Shown: positions 9,219 to 18,233 of the stretch, one piece after another | Layout of the letters: each line of letters opens with the position of its first letter | Position numbering within the stretch: the first letter of the stretch is position 1 | From: CAYTBN01 sp964436045 | GTDB taxonomy: Bacteria > Myxococcota_A > UBA796 > UBA9615 > CAYRNR01 | Assembly: GCA_964436045.1 (NCBI GenBank) | Contig: CAYTBN010000038.1 | Coordinates: forward strand, 1-64,000 | DNA length: 64,000 bases | Direction of reading: 5' to 3' | Notes under the pieces: model-generated | What the model saw: the letters and a program-made list of their open reading frames with translations, nothing else | Told to the model about the DNA's origin: nothing | Databases searched by the model: none | Translations under genes and position numbers: made by a program

Positions 9219-9392
9219 TCAGTCACACTCGGGTAGGAACTCCAGGTCGTCGATGTTGCTGCCGCCGACGGCACCGATGTCGGTGACGAGCTCCGTGGCC
9301 AGGTCGAGCTGGTAGAGGTGGCTGCCGTTGGCGCAGTGGACCTGGAGCTGTCGACCGCGGGATACGCTTTCGATTCCACGGTCCTCGAAGGG
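9219..9392 (-). pseudogene. C-terminal remnant of a beta-propeller-like protein
   Basis: An open minus-strand frame of about 57 codons between a TAG at 9393-9395 and a TGA at 9219-9221, with no usable start codon. It reads as the last blade of a propeller-type secreted protein: a core of the form HLYQLDLATELVTDIG and then NIDDLEFLPECD before the stop. Codon use is coding-like (G/C in the third position). The upstream part of the gene is missing, so this looks like a leftover of a deleted gene. It overlaps the weak plus-strand frame at 9318-9674. The family is not certain. Confidence 0.4.
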
Positions 9393-9674
9393 CTATGGCT
9401 CGAGGGGCGGCGCGCGTTCATGAACACGTCCGACGACGTTGTCCTCTGGCTGGGTCCAGGGTGGCGGCACCTGGCCACCAGCGATCCGCGCCTCGCGGGG
9501 ATCCCGGGCTACGAGGAGTACGTGGTCCAGGAGCGGTCGGCCCTCGAGGCCGCCTGGGTGGCGTGGGAGGTGGGTTGGTACGCAAAAACCTCCGAAGAGC
9601 GAGCCCGCGAACATCGACGTCAACTACAGGAGAATCTGCAGGTCTGTCCCTGCGACGAGGACAGCTGTCGGTAG
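9318..9674 (+). CDS. Small hypothetical protein or gene fragment
   Basis: A frame of up to 118 residues with no family I recognise. The part from about 9420 on has coding-like codon use and an ordinary protein composition (DDVVLWLGPGWRHLATSD, a helical middle, then CPCDEDSCR at the end). The first 30 codons overlap the minus-strand propeller remnant and are doubtful. The GTG at 9318 has no ribosome site; the ATG at 9420 is an alternative with only a distant GAGGGG. It may be the 3' part of a gene whose front was lost. Flanking bases 9054-9218 and 9675-9749 hold nothing recognisable except three copies of GGTCTC at 9173-9190. Confidence 0.35.
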   Translation: MAAVGAVDLELSTAGYAFDSTVLEGLWLEGRRAFMNTSDDVVLWLGPGWRHLATSDPRLAGIPGYEEYVVQERSALEAAWVAWEVGWYAKTSEERAREHRRQLQENLQVCPCDEDSCR

Positions 9675-9749
9675 CCCTGGGTGATGGCGTCGGGCGTCCC
9701 ACAGTCGGCGGGGGCCAATCAAGAATAGGCCAGGCGATTGACCTTGCCG

Positions 9750-11522
9750 TCAGGTGGATTCGAGGGCGTCGACCTTGGCCAGGGCTCCCCAGCGCAGGTA
9801 GGTCGCCAGCGCCCGCTCCCGGGCCCCGCCGGCCTCCTCGTGCCGATCCGCGGTCCGCAGGAACGCCGCCCGGCGCTCCCAGGCCAGCCCCTCGAAGTGC
9901 TGGTAGCGGCGCGCGGCGGCCAGCTCCGCCGCGGTCCCGTACGCGGCAACGGGATCCTCGCCACGCAGGACCTGTAGCTCGGCTTCGAGGAACGGAAGCT
10001 TGTGCGCGTGGTTCGCCGGACACCTCTCGCTCCAGACGCGCAACTCGGTCAGGTTGCCCTCGATCCGCTCGGTGATCTCTCCCCGGCGATCCGGACCTGC
10101 CTCGCCGTACTCGTCCGCCAGCACGAGGCTCTCGAAGAACAGGAACTCCGCGGGCTCTGGCAGCCCCATGAGCGCCCCCAGTCCCTCCCGGATCGGGCCG
10201 ATCAGATCGCGGGCCGTCCGCTGGTCACCCGCCACCACGGCGCCGACCAGAATCCCCACGCGGGCATTGATCGCGGCCGTCGAATAATGGGCGAGAGCGG
10301 GGATCACCTCGGCGGGCGTGGCGCCCCGTTCTGCCAGCAGGCGGGTCACGTCGTTCCGCCCCGCCAGGTCCGCGACCACGTGGAGTATCGCGGCGATGAA
10401 GTTCGCTGCGTCTTCGTAGTGGGCGGTGTCGCGTGCCATCCGGTAGAGGTCCACGCACTGGTCCACCAGCCGTGCAAGCGGCTCGCCACGGATGAAGTGC
10501 GTGATCGACGCGTTCATCGCCAGCCAGCCCGCGTACTGGAACAGACCCTGCTCCAGCGCGGTCTCGATGGCAGCGAGACCACGGTTGAAGCCGTCCTCCA
10601 GCGGCTGGCTGTAGTGATCGATGAAGTTGACGAACAGCAGCGTCACCGGGGGCTCCTGGGCCCGGTCGTTCCGGTTCTCCACCAGCTCCAGCGCCATCCG
10701 GCCCAGGGCCCCACCGACGGCCGTGTCTCCGCCCATCGAGCAGAACATCCCCTGCATCGCGTAGACGAACGGTGCCTGCGGACCGTTGCCGTGCTCCATG
10801 CACAGGTTGACGGCGCGGGTGATGGCCCAGCTCATGACGTGGGGAAACAGGTAGGCCGGGGCCAGCATCTCGGCGAGGAGTGCCAGCTCGGCCAGGGCAC
10901 GCTCGTCGCTCATCTCGGGACGGTGGGCGAGCTGTTCGACCGACAGGTCGGACATCAGGCTCGCCATCCGCAGGACCTCGCCCTCGGTGGGCGTGGCCCA
11001 GGCCGCGACGTCTTGCAGGGGCGGCAGCGCGTGGTCCAGCAACGCCAGACCATCCAGTCCCGACCGGACGGCGTCCTCATAGCGGTTGTCGAGGACGCGG
11101 GTGCGGATCCGCATCCCGCAGACCTCCAGCTGCGCCGCGAGTCCGGCTGCATCGCCAGCCGCGGCATCCAGGATCCTCTCGCAGTCCTCCACCCGCCCAC
11201 ACATCGGGTAGGCCGTCGCCAGCGCGGAACGCAGCCGCCAGATCAGCGGCGCCACATCGTCCTCGGTCGGCAGGCAGACCAGCGCGGCTTCCAGGTAGGT
11301 CACTGCCTGGTGCCAGGTAGCGGTGCGATTGGCCTTCTCGCCTGCCGCAGCGAAGAGCTCGGCGACCTCCCGCCCCGGCGCGGGCGGCTGGTCGATCTCG
11401 GTGGCGCGCAGCAGCTGATCGGCGGCTTCGAACAGCAAGGGGCCGGTGCTGCGATGCTGCCAGCTCGCCATCAACCGCTGGCCCAGCCCCCGGTGGGTCA
11501 GGCCGCGAACGTCGCGTGGCAT
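9750..11522 (-). CDS. C-terminal half of a split AAA-type predicted ATPase (helical repeats)
   Basis: A 590-residue frame of alpha-helical, TPR-like sequence (VAELFAAAGEKANRTATW, AVTYLEAALVCLPTEDD, then many helical pairs) ending in ATYLRWGALAKVDALE, which is typical of the end of the helical region in large STAND-type 'predicted ATPase' proteins. It has no real start: the first ATG (11522) lies six bases after the TAG that ends the upstream gene and is in exactly the same frame. The two frames together read as one protein: YRFAHERIRHSL, stop, ERMPRDVRGLTHRGLGQRL. I infer one gene of about 1000 codons broken by a single nonsense codon. Re-initiation at 11522 could still make the second half. 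Confidence 0.7.
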   Translation of the reverse strand: MPRDVRGLTHRGLGQRLMASWQHRSTGPLLFEAADQLLRATEIDQPPAPGREVAELFAAAGEKANRTATWHQAVTYLEAALVCLPTEDDVAPLIWRLRSALATAYPMCGRVEDCERILDAAAGDAAGLAAQLEVCGMRIRTRVLDNRYEDAVRSGLDGLALLDHALPPLQDVAAWATPTEGEVLRMASLMSDLSVEQLAHRPEMSDERALAELALLAEMLAPAYLFPHVMSWAITRAVNLCMEHGNGPQAPFVYAMQGMFCSMGGDTAVGGALGRMALELVENRNDRAQEPPVTLLFVNFIDHYSQPLEDGFNRGLAAIETALEQGLFQYAGWLAMNASITHFIRGEPLARLVDQCVDLYRMARDTAHYEDAANFIAAILHVVADLAGRNDVTRLLAERGATPAEVIPALAHYSTAAINARVGILVGAVVAGDQRTARDLIGPIREGLGALMGLPEPAEFLFFESLVLADEYGEAGPDRRGEITERIEGNLTELRVWSERCPANHAHKLPFLEAELQVLRGEDPVAAYGTAAELAAARRYQHFEGLAWERRAAFLRTADRHEEAGGARERALATYLRWGALAKVDALEST

Positions 11523-11528
11523 GCGTTC

Positions 11529-12761
11529 CTAAAGCGAGTGCCGGATCCGCTCGTGGGCGAAGCGGTAGCCCAGATCCGCCCGGTCGGTGGTGGGTGAGTT
11601 TATCGCCGGCGAGTCCCCCACGATCCGCAGCAGGTGCTGGGTCACCGCCGGCTGCAGCGCCATCACCGTGTCCGCGACGGAGGTGCCGCGGCCGCGCGCG
11701 AGCTCGACGGCGCTGAATTCGCTCGCGAGGCAGGCTGCCGCTTCGAGGTTGGCGCGCGTCGGCTCCGGCAGGCGGTCGGTGATCCTCTCCAGCAGGATCC
11801 GCGAGCCACGGCCCAGGGCCTGTTGCTCCACCTGCTGCATGTCCCACGCCCATCCCGATGTCCCGTCACCATCGCGCAGTACAGCCTGGTCTCGCAGCAC
11901 ACCGAGGAAACGGAGCAGCGCCAGGGGATTACCCCCCGTGGCCCGGGAGACGGCGTCGGAGAGGGGCGCGACGGTTGCCGAGTCCGACTGGAGCGCGTCG
12001 GCCACCAGCGAACGGGATGACGAGCGATCGAGTGTGTCCAGGGTGATCCGGCGCAGGGGCATCCCGTCGGCCGGGGGATCGGCCGCGAGGCGGAGCAGGG
12101 GGTGGTCCTCGCCATCCCGCTCACAGCGGAACCCGCCCAGGATCAGCGTGTGATCGATGGAGTGGGTCCGCACCAGCTCGCTCAGCAGCTCGACACTCGA
12201 TGGCTCGGCCCATTGGAGATCGTCCAACAACAGCACAAGCGGCCTGTCGGCACTGGCCAGCGCCGATGTGAAGCGCCCCATCAACAACCGGAAGCGGTTC
12301 TGCTCGTCGCTGGCGGGGGCAGGGGGCGGTTCGGGGAGGGCGCCCACCACCTGCTCGAGCCCCGAAACGAGCTGGGCGATCACCCCGACGCCGTCACCCA
12401 GCCGGTTGTGCAACAGCTCGCGCAGGGCGGCGCGGTTCGCCGCCGGCCGCTCCATGTGCGCGGCCAGCGCCTGTCCAAGGGCGTGCCGGAAGCCGGATAG
12501 CGGAGTGGAGTGGAAAGGATCGAACCAGCCCCTGGCGAACACGGCGCCTCGCTCGCCCACGGAGCGGCCGAACTCCTCCGCCAGGGCGCTCTTGCCGATG
12601 CCCGCCGGGCCGGTGAGCAGCATCACCTCCGCTGCGCCGCGCCGGACCCGCTCGAATGCGGACCGGATGCTCCGCCGCTCCTCCTCGCGACCGTGGAGCC
12701 GATGGGGAACGAGCGGCAGCAGACCGTCAGTCGCCCGACCGTCAGGGCGGACATACGTCAT
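11529..12761 (-). CDS. N-terminal half of a split AAA-type predicted ATPase
   Basis: A 410-residue AAA/STAND ATPase module. The Walker A motif is LLTGPAGIGKSALAEEFG, Walker B is PLVLLLDDLQWAEPSS, and a sensor-like SRATGGNPLALLRFL follows. This is the architecture of LuxR-family or kinase-linked predicted ATPases, where the ATPase senses a ligand and drives a C-terminal output. The protein stops at TAG 11529-11531 in the middle of the motif that normally reads FAHxRIxxxxY, and the same frame continues in the next gene, so this is best seen as the front of one interrupted gene. I chose the ATG at 12761 (MTYVRP) because GGAGGG lies eight bases upstream; the frame is open to 12791. Confidence 0.75.
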   Translation of the reverse strand: MTYVRPDGRATDGLLPLVPHRLHGREEERRSIRSAFERVRRGAAEVMLLTGPAGIGKSALAEEFGRSVGERGAVFARGWFDPFHSTPLSGFRHALGQALAAHMERPAANRAALRELLHNRLGDGVGVIAQLVSGLEQVVGALPEPPPAPASDEQNRFRLLMGRFTSALASADRPLVLLLDDLQWAEPSSVELLSELVRTHSIDHTLILGGFRCERDGEDHPLLRLAADPPADGMPLRRITLDTLDRSSSRSLVADALQSDSATVAPLSDAVSRATGGNPLALLRFLGVLRDQAVLRDGDGTSGWAWDMQQVEQQALGRGSRILLERITDRLPEPTRANLEAAACLASEFSAVELARGRGTSVADTVMALQPAVTQHLLRIVGDSPAINSPTTDRADLGYRFAHERIRHSL

Positions 12762-12840
12762 GGATGGAACCCTCCCCGGCCGCGATGACACCGTCGTCAG
12801 CGCGGCACCGTACCGGGAAACGTAGCAGCTTTTGCGGGGA

Positions 12841-14679
12841 TCATCCGCCCAGGCGCACCGGCATCCCCATGATCGGCCAGATCAGCAGTACGAACACGGT
12901 CACGACCACCATCAGCAGGACGCTGGCCGGGATCCCCGTGACGAAGAACTCCCTGGAGGTGAACTGCTTCGATGCGTGCGCGATGGCGTTGGGGGCTGCG
13001 CCGACCAGCAGCAGGAAGGGCATGCCGGCGGTGACCAGGCTGGCGAACATCACCATGTGGGGCGCCACGTCCAGGTAGGGGGCGATCACCAGGGCGACCG
13101 GCATCGAGATCGCGATGGCGGCCACGTTCATGATCAGGTTGGTCATCACCAGCACGAAGAGCGCGATGGCCACCACGAACAGCCAGCCGGGCGCGGTCTC
13201 GAACAGGGACAGCCAGTGGATGGCGAGCCACTCGGCGGCGCCGGTCTGCCACATGCAGTAGCCGACGCTCATCGCTCCGCCGAACAGCAGGATGATGTTC
13301 CACGACGTGCCCTCGAGATCCTCCAGCTTGAGGATCCGGAACAGGAAGAACAGCACCGTCGCCAGCAGGATGATGCCCGCCGTCTCGATGTCCTTGAGCG
13401 GGGAGTCGCCGGGCATCAGCGCCCGGGCGGCGAGGATGGCGATCACCGAGCCGACGATCACCAGGGCGAGCAGCTCGTCGCGGCGGATGGGACCCAGCCC
13501 CTTGTACAGGGTCCGGCTGCGCTCACGCAGACCGGGGATGGTGGCCCTCTCCGGCTTGTACCAGACCATGAAGAAGCCCCACAGCGCCACGGTCATCAGG
13601 ATGCCCACCGGGGCCATGTAGTACGTCAGCTCGAAGAAGCCGACGTCCTGTCCCGTGACCTCCCGGAAGAAGCCCAGCGCGACCGCGCCACGGGCCGCGC
13701 CCAGCAGGGTGATGATCGAACCGGCACCCGCGACGAACGCCATGCCCATGAACAGGCCCTTGCCGAACCGGGTGGGCTTGTCTTCGGTGGAGTACAGGCC
13801 GTAGATCGCCACCAGCAGGGGGTAGATGGTCGCGGCCACCGCCGTGTGCGCCATGATCAGCGTCAGCGCCGCGGTCAGCGCGAAGCAGCCCAGGTAGATC
13901 ATCGAGGTCTTCTCGCCGACCACCGACAACATCTTGTACGCCAACCGGCGGGTCAGCCCGGTCTTGGTGAACACCATCCCGAAGCTGAGGGAGCCGAAGA
14001 TGAACCACACGGACGGGGCGAGGAAGTCCGTGAAGCTACGCCAGGCGCCCTTGATCGGCTTCCTGTCGGCCATCGCGTCCCAGTGATCGCCGACCACCGT
14101 GACCCGGCCCCCTGACCGCCGGGCGACCTCGGTGGCCTTTCCTCCGAAGAGGCCCGCGGTCCGTTGCCAGTCGGACGCGTTCATCCGGATGTGCAACCGG
14201 GCCATGGCGGGATCGTCCGCCAGCGACGCCGCCTGCTCGGAGCTTGCGAATGGCTCGACCCCTGCGAACTCGCTCCAGCCGTCGCGGAACACCTCGGCGC
14301 CCACGGAGATCTGGACCCACTCCTCCTCGGCGGGATCCGCATCCGCCGACAGGGGTACGGTCACGTCCAGGGCCGCGTTGAGTTCGTCCGGAGCCACAGG
14401 CACGACGCCGGGCCGGATGAGGAACAGCGCCTGGATGATGCCGATCATGATCGACGTCACCCCGATGGGCACGACCTCGGTCACCCACCAGGTTGCCGCC
14501 AGCCCGAACAGGGCTATCGCCAGCTGCCCCCGGCTGCCCAGCACGAACACCTTGCCGTTGGGATCGACCGCGTCCGGCCAGGTGGGCCAGAGGTAGACCG
14601 CGATGAAGATGCCGATACCCAGGAAGATGAAGAAGATCCGCCTGGTATCGACCCCGCCGCTACGGGGTTCGTTCGTCAT
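12841..14679 (-). CDS. DASS/SLC13-family anion:sodium symporter with large insert
   Basis: A 612-residue inner-membrane permease with a dozen or so hydrophobic segments. DASS features are the two repeat motifs MAHTAVAATIYPLL/GAGSIITLLGAA and NLIMNVAAIAISMP/LLLVGAAPNAIAHA. Family members carry dicarboxylates, citrate or sulfate with sodium. Unusually, a hydrophilic insert of about 115 residues (about 93-205, rich in Asp, Glu and Ala) separates the third span from the segment beginning FTDFLAPSVWFIFG; usual family members have about 450-500 residues. The ATG at 14679 has GGGGA nine bases upstream. It appears to be a single-gene unit. Substrate cannot be read from the sequence. Confidence 0.87.
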   Translation of the reverse strand: MTNEPRSGGVDTRRIFFIFLGIGIFIAVYLWPTWPDAVDPNGKVFVLGSRGQLAIALFGLAATWWVTEVVPIGVTSIMIGIIQALFLIRPGVVPVAPDELNAALDVTVPLSADADPAEEEWVQISVGAEVFRDGWSEFAGVEPFASSEQAASLADDPAMARLHIRMNASDWQRTAGLFGGKATEVARRSGGRVTVVGDHWDAMADRKPIKGAWRSFTDFLAPSVWFIFGSLSFGMVFTKTGLTRRLAYKMLSVVGEKTSMIYLGCFALTAALTLIMAHTAVAATIYPLLVAIYGLYSTEDKPTRFGKGLFMGMAFVAGAGSIITLLGAARGAVALGFFREVTGQDVGFFELTYYMAPVGILMTVALWGFFMVWYKPERATIPGLRERSRTLYKGLGPIRRDELLALVIVGSVIAILAARALMPGDSPLKDIETAGIILLATVLFFLFRILKLEDLEGTSWNIILLFGGAMSVGYCMWQTGAAEWLAIHWLSLFETAPGWLFVVAIALFVLVMTNLIMNVAAIAISMPVALVIAPYLDVAPHMVMFASLVTAGMPFLLLVGAAPNAIAHASKQFTSREFFVTGIPASVLLMVVVTVFVLLIWPIMGMPVRLGG

Positions 14680-14787
14680 CGAATCCGTTCCCCAAGGCAG
14701 GGGTACCGCCCCGCGAGGTGGAGCGCTCTCCCCTGGTTCCGGTTCTCGACCGTCGGAGAATATCGGGGGGGTGATCGGCTGTCAAAG

Positions 14788-14805
14788 CGCCGCGTGTCCG
14801 CGGCG
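14788..14805 (-). terminator. GC hairpin after the lipoprotein gene
   Basis: CGCCGCG, loop TGTC, CGCGGCG: a perfect 7-bp stem starting six bases beyond the stop codon of the gene at 14811-16412 and followed on the minus strand by only three T's. It is placed as a transcription terminator but the weak T-tract makes this uncertain. Confidence 0.35.
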
Positions 14806-14810
14806 AGGGG

Positions 14811-16412
14811 TTACTCGATCCCCGAGTTCAACTCGAAGCCCGTGACGGTCTGGATTCCCAGCGCCTCGGGGTCGACGAAGGAGATGCGGCCCAGGGGGTG
14901 GTCCTGGGAGATCCAGGCGACGGGGGTGGGCAGGTCGTCGCCAGCGGGCATCACGCCCACATGGACGGGCAGGGAGGGCACGAGGACGTCGTCCACCAGC
15001 CGGGTGTCGTAGTCGATGACGCCCACGTAGCGGTTTTCCTCCATCATGAACACGGCCCGGTGGCCGTCGTCGAAGTTGGCCACCGATTCCAGCGGGTCCT
15101 CGAGCAGGACCGCGTTGGGTACGTACAGGTCCTCGCCCAGGGTGATGATGGTCATCACGTACTCGTCGCTGTAGATGTCCGCCTCGCCCGGTGTGTCGGC
15201 CAACGAGTGGATCACGAGCACCGAGTCGCCGTCCGGGGCCATCACCACCTGCTCCACCGGCTTCTCCAGCCGCTTGACGGTCAGCTCGTCGGTGGCCCGG
15301 TCCCACAGGGTGACCCGGTCGGTGAGCTCTGCGGTGGTGTACAGCAGCGCCATGTCACCCACGGGCGCCATCGACAAGCTCCCCAGGGTCTCCGTGCCCG
15401 GCAGATCGACCACCGCCGGTACCGCCCCGGGGTCGGTGGCCTCGAAGATGCGCAGATCGCGACTGGTGCGGCTGACCACCATGAGCTGCGTTCCGTCCGG
15501 GGACAGGTCCATGTCGGTCGGATCGCTGCCCGCCGCAAGCCAGCTCAACTCGCCCGTGTCCAGGTCGACCACCTGGATCGAATCCGCGGTCAGGTAGCGG
15601 ATGAAGGCGAACTCACCGCTCGGCTCCACCTCGACCTCGGCCGCGACGGGCGGATCGAAGGGGTCCGCGTCCAGATCCAGCAGCACCGGTTCGGGTACGT
15701 CGGCGGTGAGGTCGACGGTGGTGATGAACTCGTCGGAGATGATGATCGCTTGCTCGGCGTCGTCGTCGAACTTCACCTGACGCGGGTTGAAGCCCACCGA
15801 GAAGTCGTGGCTGACCATGTCGTCCAGGTCGACGATGGAGACCTCGGTGTACGAAAGCACACCCTGGAAGCTTTCGCTGCCGTCCAGCAGCCCCGTGTTC
15901 AGGAAGCAGACGGCGTGATCGCCCGATGGCGAAAGGGTCAGGAAGTTGAAGTCCTCCCGCACCGCGACCGTTTGCACCTCGTCGGTGTCCACGTCGATCA
16001 CCGACACCGAATCCTCACCGTCGTTGAACACCACGGCGCGGCTGTAGTCGGCGGTCACCACGACCTGGGAGGGCTCGTCGCCCACCTCCATGGTCGTGAT
16101 CTGTCGCGACTGCACGTGGACCTTGGACACCGAGTCCCGGTTGGGATTGGCGACGAACACGAACACGTCCGCCGCCGATGGTGCCACGGACACAAAATCG
16201 TCCTCTTCCTCGGGGGGAGCCGTGTCGTCGTCGTCACCTGCCGCATCGTCGTCATCGTCGTCGTAGTAGTCGCCGTCGTCCTCGGGGGCGTAGTCGTCGT
16301 CGTCGTACGCGCCGCCCAGGGAGTGGGAGTCGCTCGCCGCGCAGCCCTGGAGCAGGAACCCGACCGCACCGATGGCGGCGCACCAGGACCCGATCGGTAT
16401 TCGACGTTCCAT
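14811..16412 (-). CDS. Asp-rich-tether lipoprotein with beta-propeller repeats
   Basis: A 533-residue lipoprotein. The signal peptide ends at LLQGC (Cys24). Residues about 36-75 are an acidic, disordered tether of Asp runs broken by Tyr, Gly and Pro. The remainder shows six or seven repeats of the surface-layer/YVTN propeller type: DVFVFVANPNRDSVSKV, SRAVVFNDGEDSVSVIDVD, GTQLMVVSRTSRDLRIFEA and similar, each ending in a strand plus VDL or IDV. Such proteins are usually surface-exposed. The ATG at 16412 has AGGAGG five bases upstream; the open frame to 16451 is not needed. It is divergent from the dehydrogenase at 16582 across 169 bases that should hold both promoters. Function unknown. Confidence 0.85.
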   Translation of the reverse strand: MERRIPIGSWCAAIGAVGFLLQGCAASDSHSLGGAYDDDDYAPEDDGDYYDDDDDDAAGDDDDTAPPEEEDDFVSVAPSAADVFVFVANPNRDSVSKVHVQSRQITTMEVGDEPSQVVVTADYSRAVVFNDGEDSVSVIDVDTDEVQTVAVREDFNFLTLSPSGDHAVCFLNTGLLDGSESFQGVLSYTEVSIVDLDDMVSHDFSVGFNPRQVKFDDDAEQAIIISDEFITTVDLTADVPEPVLLDLDADPFDPPVAAEVEVEPSGEFAFIRYLTADSIQVVDLDTGELSWLAAGSDPTDMDLSPDGTQLMVVSRTSRDLRIFEATDPGAVPAVVDLPGTETLGSLSMAPVGDMALLYTTAELTDRVTLWDRATDELTVKRLEKPVEQVVMAPDGDSVLVIHSLADTPGEADIYSDEYVMTIITLGEDLYVPNAVLLEDPLESVANFDDGHRAVFMMEENRYVGVIDYDTRLVDDVLVPSLPVHVGVMPAGDDLPTPVAWISQDHPLGRISFVDPEALGIQTVTGFELNSGIE

Positions 16413-16581
16413 GCCAACCTCCTGTTCGCACCCTTGCGCCCATTCCATCACGTCGGGTCGCCGGAGTCAGCAGGTAAGAGTCGGCCCGACCCTTGCGCGC
16501 ACGACGCGCGCTGCTATCCTTCGCGCCCGAATGGGACGCGCCCCTCGTGCGTCCTTGCCCGAAAGCCGAAGGACGACCAAG

Positions 16582-18228
16582 ATGACGAGCACCAGAAAGC
16601 CGATTTCCACCGCACCGGACGGGACCGTTGTCGAACTGCCGGGGCGCAAGGAGTACCCGGGTGAACTCGAGCGGGTCCGCAAGCTCGTCGAGGAGCAGCG
16701 CGCCATGGGCCGCGAGATCTGCGTGGTCATGGGCATGGGCTTCGTGGGTCTGGTGATGGCCGCCATCGTCGCCGACGCCGAGGACGAGAACGGAGATCCG
16801 CGCTACTTCGTGGTCGGCCTGCAGCGCCCGTCGGCGCGCTCCTACTGGAAGATCCCGCAGATCAACAAGGGCGTGTGTCCGCTGGAATCGGAGGACCCGG
16901 AGGTTCCCGAGATGGTGGCGCGCGTGGCCAACGACAAGAAGACCTTCACCGCCTCGTTCAACGAGGAGGTGCTTTCACTGGCCGACACGGTCGTGGTCGA
17001 CGTCCAGTGCGACATCCAGAAGAAGGGGCTGGCCAACGTCACCATGGCGACGGTGGAGATCGCAGCGTTCCGCGCTGCGATCAAGACCATCGGCGACTAC
17101 ATCCCGGCCCACGCGCTGGTGTTGATCGAGACCACCGTGCCGCCGGGCACCACCGAGCAGGTCGTCTACCCGATCCTCCAGAAGCGCTTCGTGGCGCGGG
17201 GGCTGCCGGGCACGCCGCTGGTGGCCCACTCCTTCGAGCGGGTGATGCCGGGCCGGGAGTACGTGTCGTCGATCCGCGACTTCTGGCGGGTCTGCGCCGG
17301 GGTCGACAAACCAGCCACCGAGCGTTGCGTGGAGTTCCTGACCCACGTGCTGAACACCGACGAGTTCCCGCTGACCGTCCTCGACATCCCGCTGGAATCC
17401 GAGACGGCCAAGGTGATGGAGAACAGCTTCCGGGCCACGCTGATCGCGTTCTCGGCCGAGTGGGGCGACTTCGCCGAGGAGCACGGCGTCGACCTGTGCA
17501 AGGTGATCGAGGCGATCAAGGTGCGGCCCACCCACAGCAACATGCTGTTCTCCGGCCCCGGCGTCGGCGGCTACTGCCTGCCCAAGGATGGCGGGTTCGG
17601 CATGTGGTCCCATCGCTACCTGCTGGGCAGCAACCGGGACATCTTCGCGATGACGCCCCACGCCATCGACATCAACGACACCCGCGGCTTCCACGTGGCC
17701 GAGCTGGCGGGCGAGGCGTTGGTGGAGATGCGCAAGGAGATCAACGGCTACAAGGTGCTGGTGCTGGGGTGCTCCTACCGCGAGGATGTGGGCGACACCC
17801 GCTACTCGCCATCGGAGCTGATCGTGCGCAAGCTGCACGAGGTGGGTGCCGAGGTGTCGGTGCACGACCCCTACGTGCAGGTCTGGCCCGAGATGCGGGA
17901 CCAGAACATCAACTACGACCACTCGCTGGCCCGCCACTTCCGCCGCCAACAGGAGCTGTCGACCCTCGAGGTGCAGACGGACCTGGATGGGGCGCTGAAG
18001 GGCATGGACTGCGTGGTGCTGTCGGTGCGGCATACCCTGTACAAGGAACTGGATCCCGATTTTGTGGTGGCCGCGGTCGGCGGTCCGGTGGCGATCGTGG
18101 ACGCCTTCGGGATCCTCCCGGACGCCAAGATCGTGCGGTACCTGGAGCTGGGCTGCGCGGTCCGCGCTGTCGCCCGCGGGCACGTCCGGCGCCTGGCCGA
18201 GCAGGTGCGCCAGGGCGGGACCCTCTAG
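16582..18228 (+). CDS. UDP-glucose/GDP-mannose dehydrogenase family protein
   Basis: A 548-residue NAD-dependent nucleotide-sugar dehydrogenase. The Rossmann motif is VVMGMGFVGLVMA near residue 53. VLIETTVPPGTTEQVVYP, the central helix ESETAKVMENSFRATLIAF and the catalytic cysteine in GVGGYCLPKD are all conserved, and the C-terminal UDP-binding half reads KVLVLGCSYREDVGDTRYSPS. These enzymes oxidise the C6 hydroxyl of a UDP- or GDP-sugar to the acid; the length and C-terminal pattern suggest a UDP-N-acetyl-hexosamine type, but this is not firm. An N-terminal extension of about 40 residues is unusual. ATG 16582 was chosen; upstream codons show no coding character. The next gene follows after five bases. 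Confidence 0.88.
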   Translation: MTSTRKPISTAPDGTVVELPGRKEYPGELERVRKLVEEQRAMGREICVVMGMGFVGLVMAAIVADAEDENGDPRYFVVGLQRPSARSYWKIPQINKGVCPLESEDPEVPEMVARVANDKKTFTASFNEEVLSLADTVVVDVQCDIQKKGLANVTMATVEIAAFRAAIKTIGDYIPAHALVLIETTVPPGTTEQVVYPILQKRFVARGLPGTPLVAHSFERVMPGREYVSSIRDFWRVCAGVDKPATERCVEFLTHVLNTDEFPLTVLDIPLESETAKVMENSFRATLIAFSAEWGDFAEEHGVDLCKVIEAIKVRPTHSNMLFSGPGVGGYCLPKDGGFGMWSHRYLLGSNRDIFAMTPHAIDINDTRGFHVAELAGEALVEMRKEINGYKVLVLGCSYREDVGDTRYSPSELIVRKLHEVGAEVSVHDPYVQVWPEMRDQNINYDHSLARHFRRQQELSTLEVQTDLDGALKGMDCVVLSVRHTLYKELDPDFVVAAVGGPVAIVDAFGILPDAKIVRYLELGCAVRAVARGHVRRLAEQVRQGGTL

Positions 18229-18233
18229 GTCCG

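Noticed and set aside
11529..11531. Amber (TAG) recoding as a sense codon
   Set aside because: TAG ends many intact genes here (for example at 8597 and 18228), so it is a normal stop in this genome.
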